Below the pieces are notes generated by a model. It had not been told where the DNA came from, searched no databases, and worked only from the letters and a program-made list of their open reading frames with translations. The translations under genes were made by a program, and so were the position numbers. A stretch of DNA of 42,883 nt from Nodosilinea sp. P-1105 (GTDB taxonomy: Bacteria; Cyanobacteriota; Cyanobacteriia; Phormidesmidales; Phormidesmidaceae), in NCBI RefSeq assembly GCF_012911975.1, contig NZ_SMDQ01000050.1:1-42883 (forward strand), written 5' to 3'. The first letter of the stretch is position 1, and each line of letters starts with the position of its first letter. Shown here piece by piece: positions 32,227 through 41,648 of the stretch.

Positions 32227-33177
32227 ATGTCTCTGTTTGACTGGTTTGCCAATCGTCGTAAGTCTGGCCCCATTAGCGAAGATCGCCAAGAGCGGGAAAT
32301 TGCCGATGGCCTCTGGACCAAGTGTGAGCACTGTGATGTGCTGACCTACACCAAAGATCTACGGGCCAATCAGTGGGTCTGCGGAGAGTGTGGCCATCAT
32401 CACCGCATTTTCAGTGATGAGCGCATTCACCAACTGATTGATGCCAACACTTGGCAACCTTTAGATCCCCACATTCAGCCCAAAGATCCCCTAGGGTTTA
32501 AAGACCGCAAAGCCTACAGCGATCGCCTGCGGGATACCCAAGCCAAAACCCAACTGACTGATGCCGTGCAAACGGGTCTGGGCCAGTTGGAGGGGCTGCC
32601 CATCGCCCTGGGGGTAATGGACTTTCGGTTTATGGGCGGCAGCATGGGCTCTGTGGTGGGGGAAAAGCTGACCCGGATGATTGAACAGGGTACCCGCGAT
32701 CGCCGAGCCGTGATTATTGTCTGTGCGTCTGGCGGGGCTCGCATGCAAGAGGGTATGCTCAGTCTGATGCAGATGGCCAAAATCTCGGGAGCCCTGCAAC
32801 AGCACCAAGCCGCAAAACTTCTTTACATGCCGATTCTCACCCACCCCACCACTGGAGGAGTCACCGCCAGCTTTGCCATGCTGGGGGACATTATTTTGGC
32901 TGAGCCCAAGGCCACCATTGGCTTCGCTGGACGGCGGGTGGTCGAACAAACCCTGCGAGAAAAGCTACCCGACGACTTTCAAACCGCTGAATACCTTCAA
33001 GATCATGGCTTTGTTGACCTGATTGTGCCCCGCACTCAACTCAAAGCTACCCTGGCTCAGTTGATTCGTCTCCACCAGCCAGTATCGCCAACAGCGCCCC
33101 ACTCTTCGGCCCCTATGGCCGCTTGGAAAAACGGGTCTAGCCCCGTGGTGACAACCCCTACAAGGGCCGACGATTAA
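32227..33177 (+). CDS. accD: Acetyl-CoA carboxylase carboxyltransferase subunit beta
   Basis: The 316-residue AccD forms, with AccA, the carboxyltransferase that makes malonyl-CoA for fatty acid synthesis. An N-terminal zinc ribbon is complete: C33, C36, C52, C55 (KCEHC, CGEC). The crotonase-like core has [38 protein letters not shown] and [16 protein letters not shown], with [11 protein letters not shown] after it. The C-terminal ~25 residues are a polar extension. Translation starts at ATG 32227. The spacer to psbV is 217 bp, so the genes are independently expressed. Confidence 0.97.
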   Translation: MSLFDWFANRRKSGPISEDRQEREIADGLWTKCEHCDVLTYTKDLRANQWVCGECGHHHRIFSDERIHQLIDANTWQPLDPHIQPKDPLGFKDRKAYSDRLRDTQAKTQLTDAVQTGLGQLEGLPIALGVMDFRFMGGSMGSVVGEKLTRMIEQGTRDRRAVIIVCASGGARMQEGMLSLMQMAKISGALQQHQAAKLLYMPILTHPTTGGVTASFAMLGDIILAEPKATIGFAGRRVVEQTLREKLPDDFQTAEYLQDHGFVDLIVPRTQLKATLAQLIRLHQPVSPTAPHSSAPMAAWKNGSSPVVTTPTRADD

Positions 33178-33394
33178 CCCAGAAATCCAAGAGCATTCGC
33201 CCAAAAGCGTTGTAACGGCCCCTTTCGGTGGCATGATAGTCATTACTGGACCGACTCAATTGGTATAGCCATACCCCGGTATGTTGCTTTGATCAGCTTT
33301 GTCAAAGGTGACCAACTGGATTAAGTTTACGGTTATAGCTATTGAGATCGCTGTGTTGACGTTATATCCAAGCCATATACATTTGAGGAGAACC

Positions 33395-33901
33395 ATGTTG
33401 AAGAGATGCATTTGGCTAGTTGCAGTCGCACTCTTCTTTGTCAGCCATCTGATAATGGGAGATGCTGTCGCAGCCGAGCTAGATGAAGCGACTCGCACCG
33501 TGCAGCTCAATCCTGAGGGAGACACCGTCGTCCTCAGCGTAGAGCAGATTACTCGGGGACGTCGTCAATTTAACTACGCCTGTGGCACCTGTCACGTCGG
33601 CGGCATTACCAAAACCAACCCTACCGTAGGCTTAGATCCTGAGTCTTTGGCCGGCGCCCTGCCTCCCCGCGACAATATTGAAACCCTGGTGGAATATCTG
33701 AAAGAGCCCATGACCTATGATGGCCTTACCGATATTTCTCAAATCCATCCTAGTAAGAAGAGCGCAGATGTCTTCCCGAAAATGCGGAGTTTAACGGAGG
33801 AAGATCTGGTGGCGATCGCTGGCCACATTTTGGTTCAACCGAAAGTGGTTGGTGATATGTGGGGAGCTGGTAAGACCCGCTTCTCTGCACCCCAGGTATA
33901 G
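33395..33901 (+). CDS. psbV: Photosystem II cytochrome c550
   Basis: The 168-residue precursor has a basic N-terminus (MLKRC), a hydrophobic signal and cleavage after AVA (residue 26), giving a 142-residue lumenal protein. Heme c is bound at C63-GT-C66-H67, and the second axial ligand is H118 (SQIHPS). These are positions 41 and 92 of the mature protein, as in known PsbV. Other family parts (GGITKTNP, PPRDNIETLVEYLK, MRSLTEEDLVAIAGHILVQP) are intact. It stabilises the oxygen-evolving Mn4Ca cluster. GAGGAGA lies just before ATG 33395. Confidence 0.97.
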   Translation: MLKRCIWLVAVALFFVSHLIMGDAVAAELDEATRTVQLNPEGDTVVLSVEQITRGRRQFNYACGTCHVGGITKTNPTVGLDPESLAGALPPRDNIETLVEYLKEPMTYDGLTDISQIHPSKKSADVFPKMRSLTEEDLVAIAGHILVQPKVVGDMWGAGKTRFSAPQV

Positions 33902-34093
33902 CAACAGCTTGATAATTTACTCCTACTGGGGTTATTCAAAGCGTTCTAAGCACCAGGTTTTGGCCTTTGGGGTGGCAATTACTACATCTCAGAGGCCAAG
34001 AACTATTAGGAAACAGGTAAAATCCCTTTAAGGATGCTGCCTAGCACCTATTTTGTTTGATTGAACTGGAGATACAAGCCTTTAGAGGTAACT

Positions 34094-34510
34094 ATGCAAC
34101 GTGTTTTTCGTGCCGCCCAGCGCTTGGGCCTCGTGTTTCTGTCTGCTCTGCTAATCATCGGCAGTCTGACCCTGGCCTCCGCCCCTGCTGCGGCCACCAA
34201 CTATGACGTCAAAATGGGCTCCGATGCTGGCCTGCTCGTATTTGAGCCCAGCACCGTTACGGTTAAACCTGGCGACACCGTCACTTGGGTCAATAACAAA
34301 ATGGCCCCCCACAACGTCATCTTCGATGATGCTAATACCCCTGGCGACAAAGCCCTGGCTGATAGCATTTCCCACAGCCAGTTGACCTTTGCCCCTGGCG
34401 AAAACTACTCCACCACCTTCACTGGTGACATGCCCGCTGGTACCTACACGTACTACTGTGCCCCCCACCGTGGTGCTGGCATGGTCGGTAAGGTGATTTT
34501 GGAAGGCTAA
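34094..34510 (+). CDS. petE: Plastocyanin precursor
   Basis: The 138-residue precursor has a signal peptide ([20 protein letters not shown], then ASAPAAA) and a ~103-residue cupredoxin. The type-1 copper ligands are all present: H73 ([10 protein letters not shown]), C122 (YYCAP), H125 (PHRGAG) and M130. It carries electrons in the thylakoid lumen from cytochrome b6f to photosystem I. In many cyanobacteria copper supply decides between petE and cytochrome c6; no operator is evident. ATG 34094 with GAGG upstream is the normal start. It sits 192 bp after psbV. Confidence 0.97.
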   Translation: MQRVFRAAQRLGLVFLSALLIIGSLTLASAPAAATNYDVKMGSDAGLLVFEPSTVTVKPGDTVTWVNNKMAPHNVIFDDANTPGDKALADSISHSQLTFAPGENYSTTFTGDMPAGTYTYYCAPHRGAGMVGKVILEG

Positions 34511-34746
34511 TTGGCCGCTCCCTCTCTAGGACTAAGGCTATGGTCCGAGTCCATGGGAGGTAACCCAATTAACCTCAATAATGCGTTGAAGCCTCGCCAG
34601 CACTGGTGGGGCTTTCTAGTGGTATGGGGTTGACTCACATTGCTATACGCCGTTGCCCCATCCCAGTTTTCAACTGTAACAGGGGTTAATGTCATCAGCG
34701 CAATGGCCATCGCTATACTAAGAGCAGCCGCCGCCCTAGATTTGCT

Positions 34747-35445
34747 ATGACCCCAGCTCAGCAGCCCGGTACCACCGCGATCGCCCCTGACGATCCGTCC
34801 CAGACGGCGGCATCCCAGGCTGGGCAGGCTGTAGTGTTTCCCCCCGGCGACCTCTACAGTAACGAACCTCCCTTGGAAACAGAACTCCATCTACGCCAAA
34901 TTCTGCTGTTGATTCAATGTCTGGATTGGCTGTGGCGCGATCGCCAAGATTACTACGCCTTTGGCAACCTCACCATTTACTACAGCCCTCACCAACGCAA
35001 GTCTGACGACTTTCGAGGCCCAGACTTCTTTGTAGTACTGGGCACCGAGCGCCGCCCCCGTAAGAGTTGGGTGGTCTGGGAAGAAGAGGGTAAGTATCCC
35101 AACCTGATTATCGAGCTGTTATCCGACTCCACTGCCAAAACAGATCGCGGCCTGAAGAAGCAGGTCTACCAAGATACCTTCCGCACCCCCGACTATTTCT
35201 GGTTCGACCCCCACAGTCTGGAGTTTGAGGGGTTTCATCTAGTGGATGGCACCTATCAGCCGCTGGCAGCCAATGAGCAGGGTTGGTTATGGAGTCAGCA
35301 GCTGGCACTTTACCTGGGAGTCCACAATCACCAACTGCGCTTTTTTACTCCGGACGGTACGTTGGTACCCACCCCGGAGGAGCGTAATGAAACGTTGGCA
35401 GTCAAGCTACGGGAGTTGGGGGTTGACCCCGATGAGATTTCCTAG
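34747..35445 (+). CDS. Uma2 family (PD-(D/E)XK-like) protein
   Basis: The 232-residue protein belongs to the Uma2/DUF820 family, very abundant in cyanobacteria and with a PD-(D/E)XK-nuclease-like fold. Markers are YYSPHQRKSDDFRGPDFFVV, then WVVWEEEGKYPNLIIELLSDS (E-x-x-S-D-S nuclease-like motif), KKQVYQDTFRTPDYFWFDPH and the C-terminal LRELGVDPDEI. The N-terminal ~30 residues (Gln/Ala/Pro-rich) are variable. Physiological role unknown. It is unlinked to petE, with a 236-bp spacer. Confidence 0.9.
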   Translation: MTPAQQPGTTAIAPDDPSQTAASQAGQAVVFPPGDLYSNEPPLETELHLRQILLLIQCLDWLWRDRQDYYAFGNLTIYYSPHQRKSDDFRGPDFFVVLGTERRPRKSWVVWEEEGKYPNLIIELLSDSTAKTDRGLKKQVYQDTFRTPDYFWFDPHSLEFEGFHLVDGTYQPLAANEQGWLWSQQLALYLGVHNHQLRFFTPDGTLVPTPEERNETLAVKLRELGVDPDEIS

Positions 35446-35450
35446 ACTAA

Positions 35451-35517
35451 ACCAGCTCCAAGTCCAGACCTGGAGTTCTGCCTGTAGGAAAATTCCAGGT
35501 CCCGAGTTGGACTTGGT
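35451..35517. terminator. Imperfect inverted repeat after the Uma2 gene
   Basis: ACCAGCTCCAAGTCCAGACC, followed by TGGAGTT, pairs imperfectly with AATTCCAGGTCCCGAGTTGG, followed by ACTTGGT, around a ~13-base loop. It could end Uma2 transcription or be another dispersed element. No T-run follows. Confidence 0.4.
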
Positions 35518-35591
35518 ATAAAAGCGGAATCTTCCCTCTCGGACATTTCCTAGTGTTGAGTGGTGCTTAGTGGTCTGTCAATTCTAAATTT

Positions 35592-35667
35592 GTAGGTTGG
35601 GTGGCGCGTTAGCAGAACCCAACAAGGCTGACTGCTGTTGGGTTTCACTGCGTTTCACCCAACCTAC
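35592..35667. repeat. Nested inverted repeat of the GTAGGTTGGGT type
   Basis: Outer arms GTAGGTTGGGTG and CACCCAACCTAC are perfect 12-mers. Inner arms AACCCAACA and TGTTGGGTT nest inside. The 76-bp element matches the common cyanobacterial GTAGGTTGGGT...AACCCAACA intergenic repeat. It lies between convergent Uma2 and ABC ATPase genes. Confidence 0.8.
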
Positions 35668-35701
35668 GGAACCTTATTTTTTAGTCTTGACGCTGCACTA
35701 G

Positions 35702-36496
35702 TCAATGCAAGATTTGAGAGAGAAACTGGCGAGTGCGATCGCGTTGGGGATTGCTAAAGAACTGCTGCGGCGTACCCTCTTCGACAATCAGCCCATCCGC
35801 CATGAGCACAGCCCGATCCGCTACCTCCCGGGCAAACCCGACCTCGTGGGTAACGCACACCATGGTCATACCGTCGGCGGCTAGGGTGCGCATCACATCC
35901 AGTACTTCCCGTACCATCTCCGGATCGAGGGCACTGGTGGGCTCATCAAACAGCATTACCTTGGGCTGCATGGCCAGGGCCCGGGCGATCGCCACCCGCT
36001 GCTGCTGTCCGCCAGAAAGTTGACCAGGGTACTTCTGGGCCTGGCTGAGGATGCCCACCCGCTCCAGCAATTCCCCCGCTTTGTCTTTGGCCTGGGCTTT
36101 TTTCCAACCCCGCACCTCCATCGGGGCCAACATGACATTTTCCAGCACCGTCAGATGGGGGAATAGGTTGAACTGCTGAAACACCATACCCACCTCCCGC
36201 CGGATCGCCTCGACGTTGCGCATCTTAGGGGCGAGGACAATGCCGTCAATTTCAATGCGGCCTTTCTGGTAAGGCTCCAGGGCGTTGAAGGTGCGAATGA
36301 AGGTGGACTTGCCGGAGCCTGATGGCCCCATGATCACCACTACCTCACCGCGACGCACCGTCAGGTCAACGCCTTTGAGTACATGGAAGTTGTTGGAGTA
36401 CCACTTTTCAACGCCCTCAGCAATGATGATGGCGTCGGAGACAGAGTCAACCGCCTGGGCGGCGGCGGTGGCCGGGTCAAGATGGGGGGAAGTCAT
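35702..36496 (-). CDS. Polar amino-acid ABC transporter ATP-binding protein
   Basis: The 264-residue ATPase shows Walker [10 protein letters not shown] (57-65), Q-loop [17 protein letters not shown], signature [15 protein letters not shown] and Walker [18 protein letters not shown]. The switch His is in [16 protein letters not shown]. It is a GlnQ/HisP-type protein of the polar amino-acid uptake family. ATG 36496 (MTSPHLD) is preferred, because sequence upstream of it includes part of a dispersed repeat. It is the last gene of a four-gene minus-strand operon; the receptor gene ends 74 bp upstream. Confidence 0.93.
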   Translation of the reverse strand: MTSPHLDPATAAAQAVDSVSDAIIIAEGVEKWYSNNFHVLKGVDLTVRRGEVVVIMGPSGSGKSTFIRTFNALEPYQKGRIEIDGIVLAPKMRNVEAIRREVGMVFQQFNLFPHLTVLENVMLAPMEVRGWKKAQAKDKAGELLERVGILSQAQKYPGQLSGGQQQRVAIARALAMQPKVMLFDEPTSALDPEMVREVLDVMRTLAADGMTMVCVTHEVGFAREVADRAVLMADGLIVEEGTPQQFFSNPQRDRTRQFLSQILH

Positions 36497-36570
36497 GGCT
36501 TTGGAATGGATGAACGACTGAGGGAAACTGAGTCCGAGATAACCATCCCCTCCGAGGAGGGGACTTTTCA

Positions 36571-37494
36571 CTACACGTTGGGTAGCTCTAGGGGTTCACC
36601 AAACCACTTCTCCGACAGCTCATCCAGGGAGCCATCCAGGCGCTTATTGGTTACAAACACGTTTAGCCACTGCAACATATCCAGATCGCCCCGGCGCACG
36701 CCGATGTAGCAAGGCGAGTTACGAATCACAAACTTGTTCTGCAGGTTGCGACCCGGGTTTTCTTGGATTACCTGGGCGGCGATGGTATTGCCCACGGCGA
36801 TTAGGTCTACCTGGCCCGCCAGCAGAGCCGACACTGTGGTGCTGTTATCGTCGTAGCGTTGGATGGTCATGTTCTCTGGCCCCCGGCTTGATAGATCCAG
36901 ATCTTCGATCGCCCCCTGGGTGACGCCCACCGTATACCCCGACAGGTCATCGTAGGAGGATACGTCTACATCGGCAGCGCCGTAAATACCTGAAAAGAAC
37001 GGAGCATAGGGCCGCGAGAAGTAGATCGACTTAGCTCGCTCTGGGGTGGCCCCCAGGCTGGAGATCACCACGTCCACCCGGTTGGTTTGCAGGTAGGGAA
37101 TGCGGTTGGTGCTGGTGACTGGCACCAGCTCTAGATCCACCTCCAAAGCTTCGGCCAAGAGGCCTGCCATATCGACATCGTAGCCTTGGGGCTGCATATC
37201 GGCCCCGACGAAGCCAAAGGGCGACGAGTCTTGGGGTACCGCTACTTTCACCGTGCCCCGGCTGAGGATGTCATCAAGGGTAGACCCCGCAGCAACGGGG
37301 GCACCCCCCTCGGCTGGGGCTTGGGCGGTAACATCGCCCGCCACCGACTGGCCAGTAATCGAGCCTCCACCACCGCAAGCGACAATGCCGACGACCATAA
37401 TCAGGGCGATCGCGATCGCTGCCCAGGGTCGCCGCCAGGTCGCCCAAACCCTTCTGGACCGCAGGTTTTCAGAAGAATTACGTTGAACAGTCAT
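36571..37494 (-). CDS. Amino-acid ABC transporter substrate-binding lipoprotein
   Basis: The 307-residue protein has an unusually long basic N-terminus and a lipoprotein signal ending VVGIVAC40, then a linker and a family 3 solute-binding fold. Markers are [72 protein letters not shown]; and [20 protein letters not shown]. It would bind a polar amino acid in the periplasm for the neighbouring permeases; the exact substrate cannot be read. The second gene of two closely spaced soluble components in the operon. Confidence 0.93.
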   Translation of the reverse strand: MTVQRNSSENLRSRRVWATWRRPWAAIAIALIMVVGIVACGGGGSITGQSVAGDVTAQAPAEGGAPVAAGSTLDDILSRGTVKVAVPQDSSPFGFVGADMQPQGYDVDMAGLLAEALEVDLELVPVTSTNRIPYLQTNRVDVVISSLGATPERAKSIYFSRPYAPFFSGIYGAADVDVSSYDDLSGYTVGVTQGAIEDLDLSSRGPENMTIQRYDDNSTTVSALLAGQVDLIAVGNTIAAQVIQENPGRNLQNKFVIRNSPCYIGVRRGDLDMLQWLNVFVTNKRLDGSLDELSEKWFGEPLELPNV

Positions 37495-37616
37495 AGTCTA
37501 CGTCCTTGTATTCTGTGTACAAAAGATGTGAGAAGAGCAGGCTTGGTTGGCGTTCCCGACAGTACGTTGCTTCCCCAGGCTGCACGGATGTACTGTGCTA
37601 GATCCCGATGGGATGG

Positions 37617-38267
37617 CTACTCAAAAACGAACTGGCTCTCCAGGCGCTTGCTGAGCAGCGATAAGGGAAAACAGAGGCAGAAGTAGATCACTGCTGCGAT
37701 GGAAAACACCAAAAACGGCTGAAAAGTGACATTACTAATGGAGGCTGCTGATCGCGTCAACTCCACAAACCCAATCACTGAGGCTAGAGACGTACCCTTC
37801 ACCACCTGTACCGCAAACCCCACCGTGGGCGGCACCGACATTTTCACCGCCTGGGGCAGAATGATCCGCCGCAGCTGTTTGAAATAGTTCAACCCCAGAG
37901 CCCGGGCTGCCTCCCATTGGCCGCTGGGGATAGCCTCAATGGAGCCACGCCAGATATCCGCCAGAAAGGCGCTGGTGTAGGTGGTTAGGGCAATGGTCGC
38001 CGCCTCCCAGGCCGACAGGTTGATCTGAAATAGCACTGAAATGCCAAAGAAGACCAGGAACAGCTGCATGATCAGTGGTGTACCCTGAAAAAATTCGATG
38101 TACACCACACTGGGCACGCGCACCCAGGTCAGAGGCGAAATTCGCATCAACATCAGCAAAAAGCCCACCAGCCCCCCCCCCGCAAAAGCAATCAGCGACA
38201 GCACAATCGTCCAGCGGGTGGCCAGTAGCAGGCTGTAGGTAATGTTAGTGAGGGTGAAATCTTGCAT
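37617..38267 (-). CDS. Amino-acid ABC transporter permease
   Basis: The 216-residue integral membrane protein has about five helices and the HAAT permease signature (EFFQGTPLIMQLFLVFFG). Its EAA loop for ATPase contact is EAARALGLNYFKQLRRIILP. The start MQDFTLTNITYSLLLATRWT at ATG 38267 is typical. It pairs with the permease just upstream, giving a heterodimeric channel. The gap to the receptor gene is 122 bp, so transcription continues or restarts there. Confidence 0.93.
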   Translation of the reverse strand: MQDFTLTNITYSLLLATRWTIVLSLIAFAGGGLVGFLLMLMRISPLTWVRVPSVVYIEFFQGTPLIMQLFLVFFGISVLFQINLSAWEAATIALTTYTSAFLADIWRGSIEAIPSGQWEAARALGLNYFKQLRRIILPQAVKMSVPPTVGFAVQVVKGTSLASVIGFVELTRSAASISNVTFQPFLVFSIAAVIYFCLCFPLSLLSKRLESQFVFE

Positions 38268-38313
38268 GGGGCAGAACTAAAGATTGGTAAAAAAAATAAA
38301 CCTAAGGAAACCC

Positions 38314-38988
38314 TCAGCGCACATAGCGCATAAAGCCAAAAAAGCGTCGCTGAATCAGGTAGGCCGATAGCTTCACAATCCACACGATGACCAGGTACAG
38401 CAGCGAGATAAAGAAATAAATCTCAAAGCTGCGGAAGGTGCGCGATTGCAAGTAGCTACCCACAAAGGTCAACTCCTCGGCAGAAATCTGTGACACCACA
38501 CTGGTGAACAGAATGGCGATTACAATCTGGCTGACAAGGGAAGGGTAAATATTTCCTAGGGCAGGCACCAGAACAATACGCCGAAAGATTTGCATTTTGT
38601 TTAGACCCAAGGCCATCCCTGCCTCTATCTGTCCTTTGCCGATGCCTTCAATGCCCGCTCGCACGATCTCAGTAGAGTAGGCCCCAAAGTTGATGGCCAG
38701 GGCTAGTACTGCCGCTTGCCAGGACGTCATTCGCAGACCCACACTGGAAAAGCCGAAGTAAAAGAAAAACAACTGAATCAGAAACGGGGTGTTGCGAAAA
38801 AATTCTACGTAGGCGACAGCGACACTGTTAAGAATGCGGTTGCCAGAGGTGCGGCCCAGGGCACCCAAAATGCCCAGCAACAGACCTAAGAGAATGGAAG
38901 TCATGGCCAGTTGCAGTGTGGCGATCGCCCCTTCGATAAAGAAGCCCAGGTTATTGAAGATAACGGAGTAGTTTAGGGTGTATCCCAT
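38314..38988 (-). CDS. Amino-acid ABC transporter permease, first gene of the operon
   Basis: The 224-residue permease has the matching signatures EFFRNTPFLIQLFFFYFGFS and EAGMALGLNKMQIFRRIVLV (EAA loop), and a C-terminal WIVKLSAYLIQRRFFGFMRY. It begins at ATG 38988 (MGYTLNYSVI). It is paralogous to the downstream permease and 46 bp before it. The spacer 38989-39196 would hold the operon promoter; no operator is recognisable. Confidence 0.93.
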   Translation of the reverse strand: MGYTLNYSVIFNNLGFFIEGAIATLQLAMTSILLGLLLGILGALGRTSGNRILNSVAVAYVEFFRNTPFLIQLFFFYFGFSSVGLRMTSWQAAVLALAINFGAYSTEIVRAGIEGIGKGQIEAGMALGLNKMQIFRRIVLVPALGNIYPSLVSQIVIAILFTSVVSQISAEELTFVGSYLQSRTFRSFEIYFFISLLYLVIVWIVKLSAYLIQRRFFGFMRYVR

Positions 38989-39196
38989 GGATTAAGTTAC
39001 TTTTTGAACTTGGGGCGCAAAGAGCTGTTAAGGCAAACTCACGAAATTCACCCACAGATTATGACCCGGTCGCCCAGGGTCATTTGTGATATCTGATACA
39101 TTCCGTGTGGATCAGCACTGCTGTCGGGTTGACGAGGGGGGTCGGGGGCTTGGGTCGGCGGCTACAGACTGGTCAGGGGGGTTGCGGGTTGGCGGC

Positions 39197-40084
39197 TTAC
39201 CGGAATACTGCTGCGATCGCAGCGGGCAGAAACAGATAACCATCAATCAAAATGCTGTATACGCTGCGCGGGGTTGTGGGCTTGATTAAGCACAGGGCAA
39301 TGATATTCACCGCAATACAAGGTAGGGCGATCGCCGGGTCTGGCACTCGGAGCGACTGCATCCAGCCCCAGGCCACAACCCCCAGGGCCAGCCCGTTCAG
39401 CCCAAACCAAATGCGACGGTTGCCAGTGACCCCAACCAAGCTAGGCAATGTTTGCACTCCCGCTTGCCGGTCTGACTGAAGATCGCGTACATCAAACAGG
39501 TGAGAGTTTGTGCCGACAAAAATCAGCAAAAATAGACTGGTGATACCGGCCGACAAGGTAAACGGTTGCTCTGCATAGGCTAAAGGAACCGCAATGACGG
39601 CATAGGTGATCACACTGGTGACAATCCAGGCTTTAGTCGCGGGTACGTCTTTGAGGCGAAACCATTGCCAGCGATCGCGCCCCCGCCAGGGAAAGATCGG
39701 CAACCCGTAAATGAAAGGAATCAAGCCCGCTAAACTAACCATGACAACCTGCTGGTTAGCGCGATACAGCAATATCGCTGTGGCGACAGTGGCTAAGGTC
39801 AAAATCCCCCAGCCCCAACCCTGGCGAAAGTAATTCTGAGCTTGGGGATCAGGAATCTCTTGAAAATAGCTATCGGCAATGCGATCGATGTTGTAAGGGA
39901 TCAGTCCTATGGCAAAAATCAGCAGTACGGGTGCCCAGTCAAAGGCAAGACCCAGAGTAGACTGCACAAACGGAACCAGCGATGCGATCGCTGCCGCGAC
40001 CCAAATACTGGGGTAAACCAGTATCCACAGAAACAGACGATGACTAGCCGCTGCGGCGCGACCAACGTTAGGTAAAGAGACCAA
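39197..40084 (-). CDS. UbiA-family prenyltransferase-like membrane protein
   Basis: The ~295-residue protein has about eight membrane helices and two Asp-rich motifs of the UbiA superfamily: N65-I-D67-RIA-D71 (PYNIDRIADSYFQ) and DVRDLQSDRQAG (about 198-209). UbiA enzymes attach isoprenoids to aromatic acceptors. The first motif deviates slightly from NDxxDxxxD, and the acceptor cannot be told. The frame's first usable codon is TTG at 40084, right after an in-frame stop. No Met occurs in the first helix, so a TTG start is likely. Confidence 0.8.
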   Translation of the reverse strand: MVSLPNVGRAAAASHRLFLWILVYPSIWVAAAIASLVPFVQSTLGLAFDWAPVLLIFAIGLIPYNIDRIADSYFQEIPDPQAQNYFRQGWGWGILTLATVATAILLYRANQQVVMVSLAGLIPFIYGLPIFPWRGRDRWQWFRLKDVPATKAWIVTSVITYAVIAVPLAYAEQPFTLSAGITSLFLLIFVGTNSHLFDVRDLQSDRQAGVQTLPSLVGVTGNRRIWFGLNGLALGVVAWGWMQSLRVPDPAIALPCIAVNIIALCLIKPTTPRSVYSILIDGYLFLPAAIAAVFR

Positions 40085-40298
40085 AGGTTAACGACAATAA
40101 CAACAGTTGCAATCCGTCGGCGAGATAATCAGCCACAGCAAAACCTCAGCTGTGGTAGTATTCACCGATTTTTCAAGAGCATTGGCCCATTGGCCCATGG
40201 CTAGCCGTCACCAGGATTAAACCGCGCGGCAACAACCGTTCAATCACGGGCCTTCTTATTAAAAGTTAACACAACCAGATCTAGGGCTCAGTTAGCGA

Positions 40299-40658
40299 CT
40301 ACCCCCATAGCAACCGCACCAGCAGCAACAGGCAGGCCACCCCTAGCAACGGGGTGGAGATCGCCACCACCCGAGCCGCCAGCCAGGCAGGGAGAAATAT
40401 ATCTCTGACAACTTGGCCCTCAGGCGTCAGATTTTCTGCCCAGGTCCTCAACGGGCATCGAAATCCATTGCCAGCGTAGATAGCCACTTCTATGGAAATC
40501 AGACCAAAGGCGATCGCAGTCCATGGACTCAGCTGATTGGTGATACCGCAATACAGCAGAAACAGAATAGAGCCGAACATCACCCCAAAAACAAGGGTGT
40601 GGATGAGTCTGACCCAGATGAGCAACATGACCGTGTCCCTAAAGGCTTCTATAGCCAT
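40299..40658 (-). CDS. Small four-helix membrane protein
   Basis: The 119-residue protein has four membrane helices: about 10-38, 47-63, a short helical stretch near 90, and 95-117. The conserved-looking loop GNGFRCPLRTWAENLTPEGQ recalls DUF2784-type proteins (NxxCPLTxWE), but the match is not certain. ATG 40658 gives MAIEAFRDTVMLLIWVRLIH. It precedes nothing obvious on its strand; YciI lies upstream on the same strand (38-bp gap), so the two could be co-transcribed. Confidence 0.7.
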   Translation of the reverse strand: MAIEAFRDTVMLLIWVRLIHTLVFGVMFGSILFLLYCGITNQLSPWTAIAFGLISIEVAIYAGNGFRCPLRTWAENLTPEGQVVRDIFLPAWLAARVVAISTPLLGVACLLLLVRLLWG

Positions 40659-40696
40659 CGGTATTGTCTATTGTTTATCGCTTGTTTATCCCTCGC

Positions 40697-40966
40697 CTAA
40701 AACACTTGATTCCACTCATAGACGTAATATTCGGTCCAGATGCCGTTTTGCCAGTAAGGGTCTGCTTCTACCAACTGGCGCACAGTGGCTTCGCTATCAG
40801 CCTCATAGATACCAAATACCCTGGTGTTATCCGTGGTGGGGCCCAGGGCCAGCAGCGTTCCTTTGTCCTTCTGGGCTTGTAACCCCTGTAGGTGGGCGTC
40901 TCGATAGGGTGCCCGCTTTTCCAGGACGTTCTCGCAGTAGCACCCCCACATCACATATTTAGCCAT
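40697..40966 (-). CDS. YciI family protein
   Basis: The 89-residue protein is a YciI-like dimeric ferredoxin-fold protein: MAKYVMWGCYCENVLEKRAP, then YRDAHLQGLQAQKDKGTLLA, LGPTTDNTRVFGIYEADSEA and VRQLVEADPYWQNGIWTEYY. Family hallmarks are the R-x3-HL (RDAHL) and the ADPY motif. Biochemical role unknown. ATG 40966 is the family start; the longer frame has no support. Confidence 0.92.
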   Translation of the reverse strand: MAKYVMWGCYCENVLEKRAPYRDAHLQGLQAQKDKGTLLALGPTTDNTRVFGIYEADSEATVRQLVEADPYWQNGIWTEYYVYEWNQVF

Positions 40967-41065
40967 AGCGAAATTTTCTAAATAAATCACCGCTGATAGT
41001 ATCAAAGTATGACGAAACTTCATTCATTTCCTAGACAAATGCAGACAACATGGTACACTTGTATC

Positions 41066-41648
41066 ATGAAATTATCTGACTACGCCGCACATCTCGGAGT
41101 GTCCTACAAAACAGCTTGGCGCATGTGGAAGCGCAATGACATTCCACATCGCGTTGAGCAGTTGAGTACGGGCACTATCATCGTCCATCTCAGGGAGGGC
41201 GAATCAAGCCCTGGCGTGCGGGCGGCGATCTATGCGCGGGTTTCATCGTCGGAGAACAAAAAGAACCTTGAGGCGCAGTCTGAAAGGTTGACTCAATACG
41301 CCACGGCAAAAGGCTATCAAACAGTAGTTGTGGTGAAGGAGGGTGGGGAGCGGGTGGAATGACCAGCGCAAAAAACTAGACGCATTGCTGAGGCGAGATG
41401 GCTACGACATCTTAATTGTTGAGCATTCAGACAGGCTGGCGCGGTTTGGGGTTCGTTATATTGCTGCCCTGTTAAAGCGCAATGGTTTGAAGCTAGAAGT
41501 TGTGAATACAGCCGACAATCAGCGAGACGAATTGATGCAAGACCTGGTTGCTATCGTGACCAGCTTTGCGGCTCGACTATACGGTCAGCGCAGGGCAAAA
41601 CGTAAAACAGAAGCGATTGTGAAGGAGCTTCAAGATGCAGCTAGTTGA
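41066..41648 (+). pseudogene. tnpA: IS607-family serine recombinase (tnpA), frameshifted
   Basis: The N-terminal MerR-like HTH (MKLSDYAAHLGVSYKTAWRM, WKRNDIPHR) and the small serine-recombinase domain with the catalytic Ser in AIYARVSSSENKKNLEAQSE are intact up to about 41340. One extra G in the run AAGGAGGGTGGGG shifts the frame. The rest of the enzyme (SGWNDQRKKLDALLRRDGYD, LIVEHSDRLARFG, and the C-terminal helix) continues from 41343 in another frame. Removing one G restores a single open frame of ~193 codons. It overlaps tnpB by 14 bp, as in IS607 elements. Confidence 0.9.

Noticed and set aside
32010..32240. Small open frame just before accD
   Set aside because: It overlaps the accD start, has no ribosome binding site and no family features, so it is chance read-through of the accD leader.
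34507..34890. Minus-strand open frame between petE and the Uma2 gene
   Set aside because: It is antisense to the Uma2 N-terminus and has the low-complexity look of a shadow frame.
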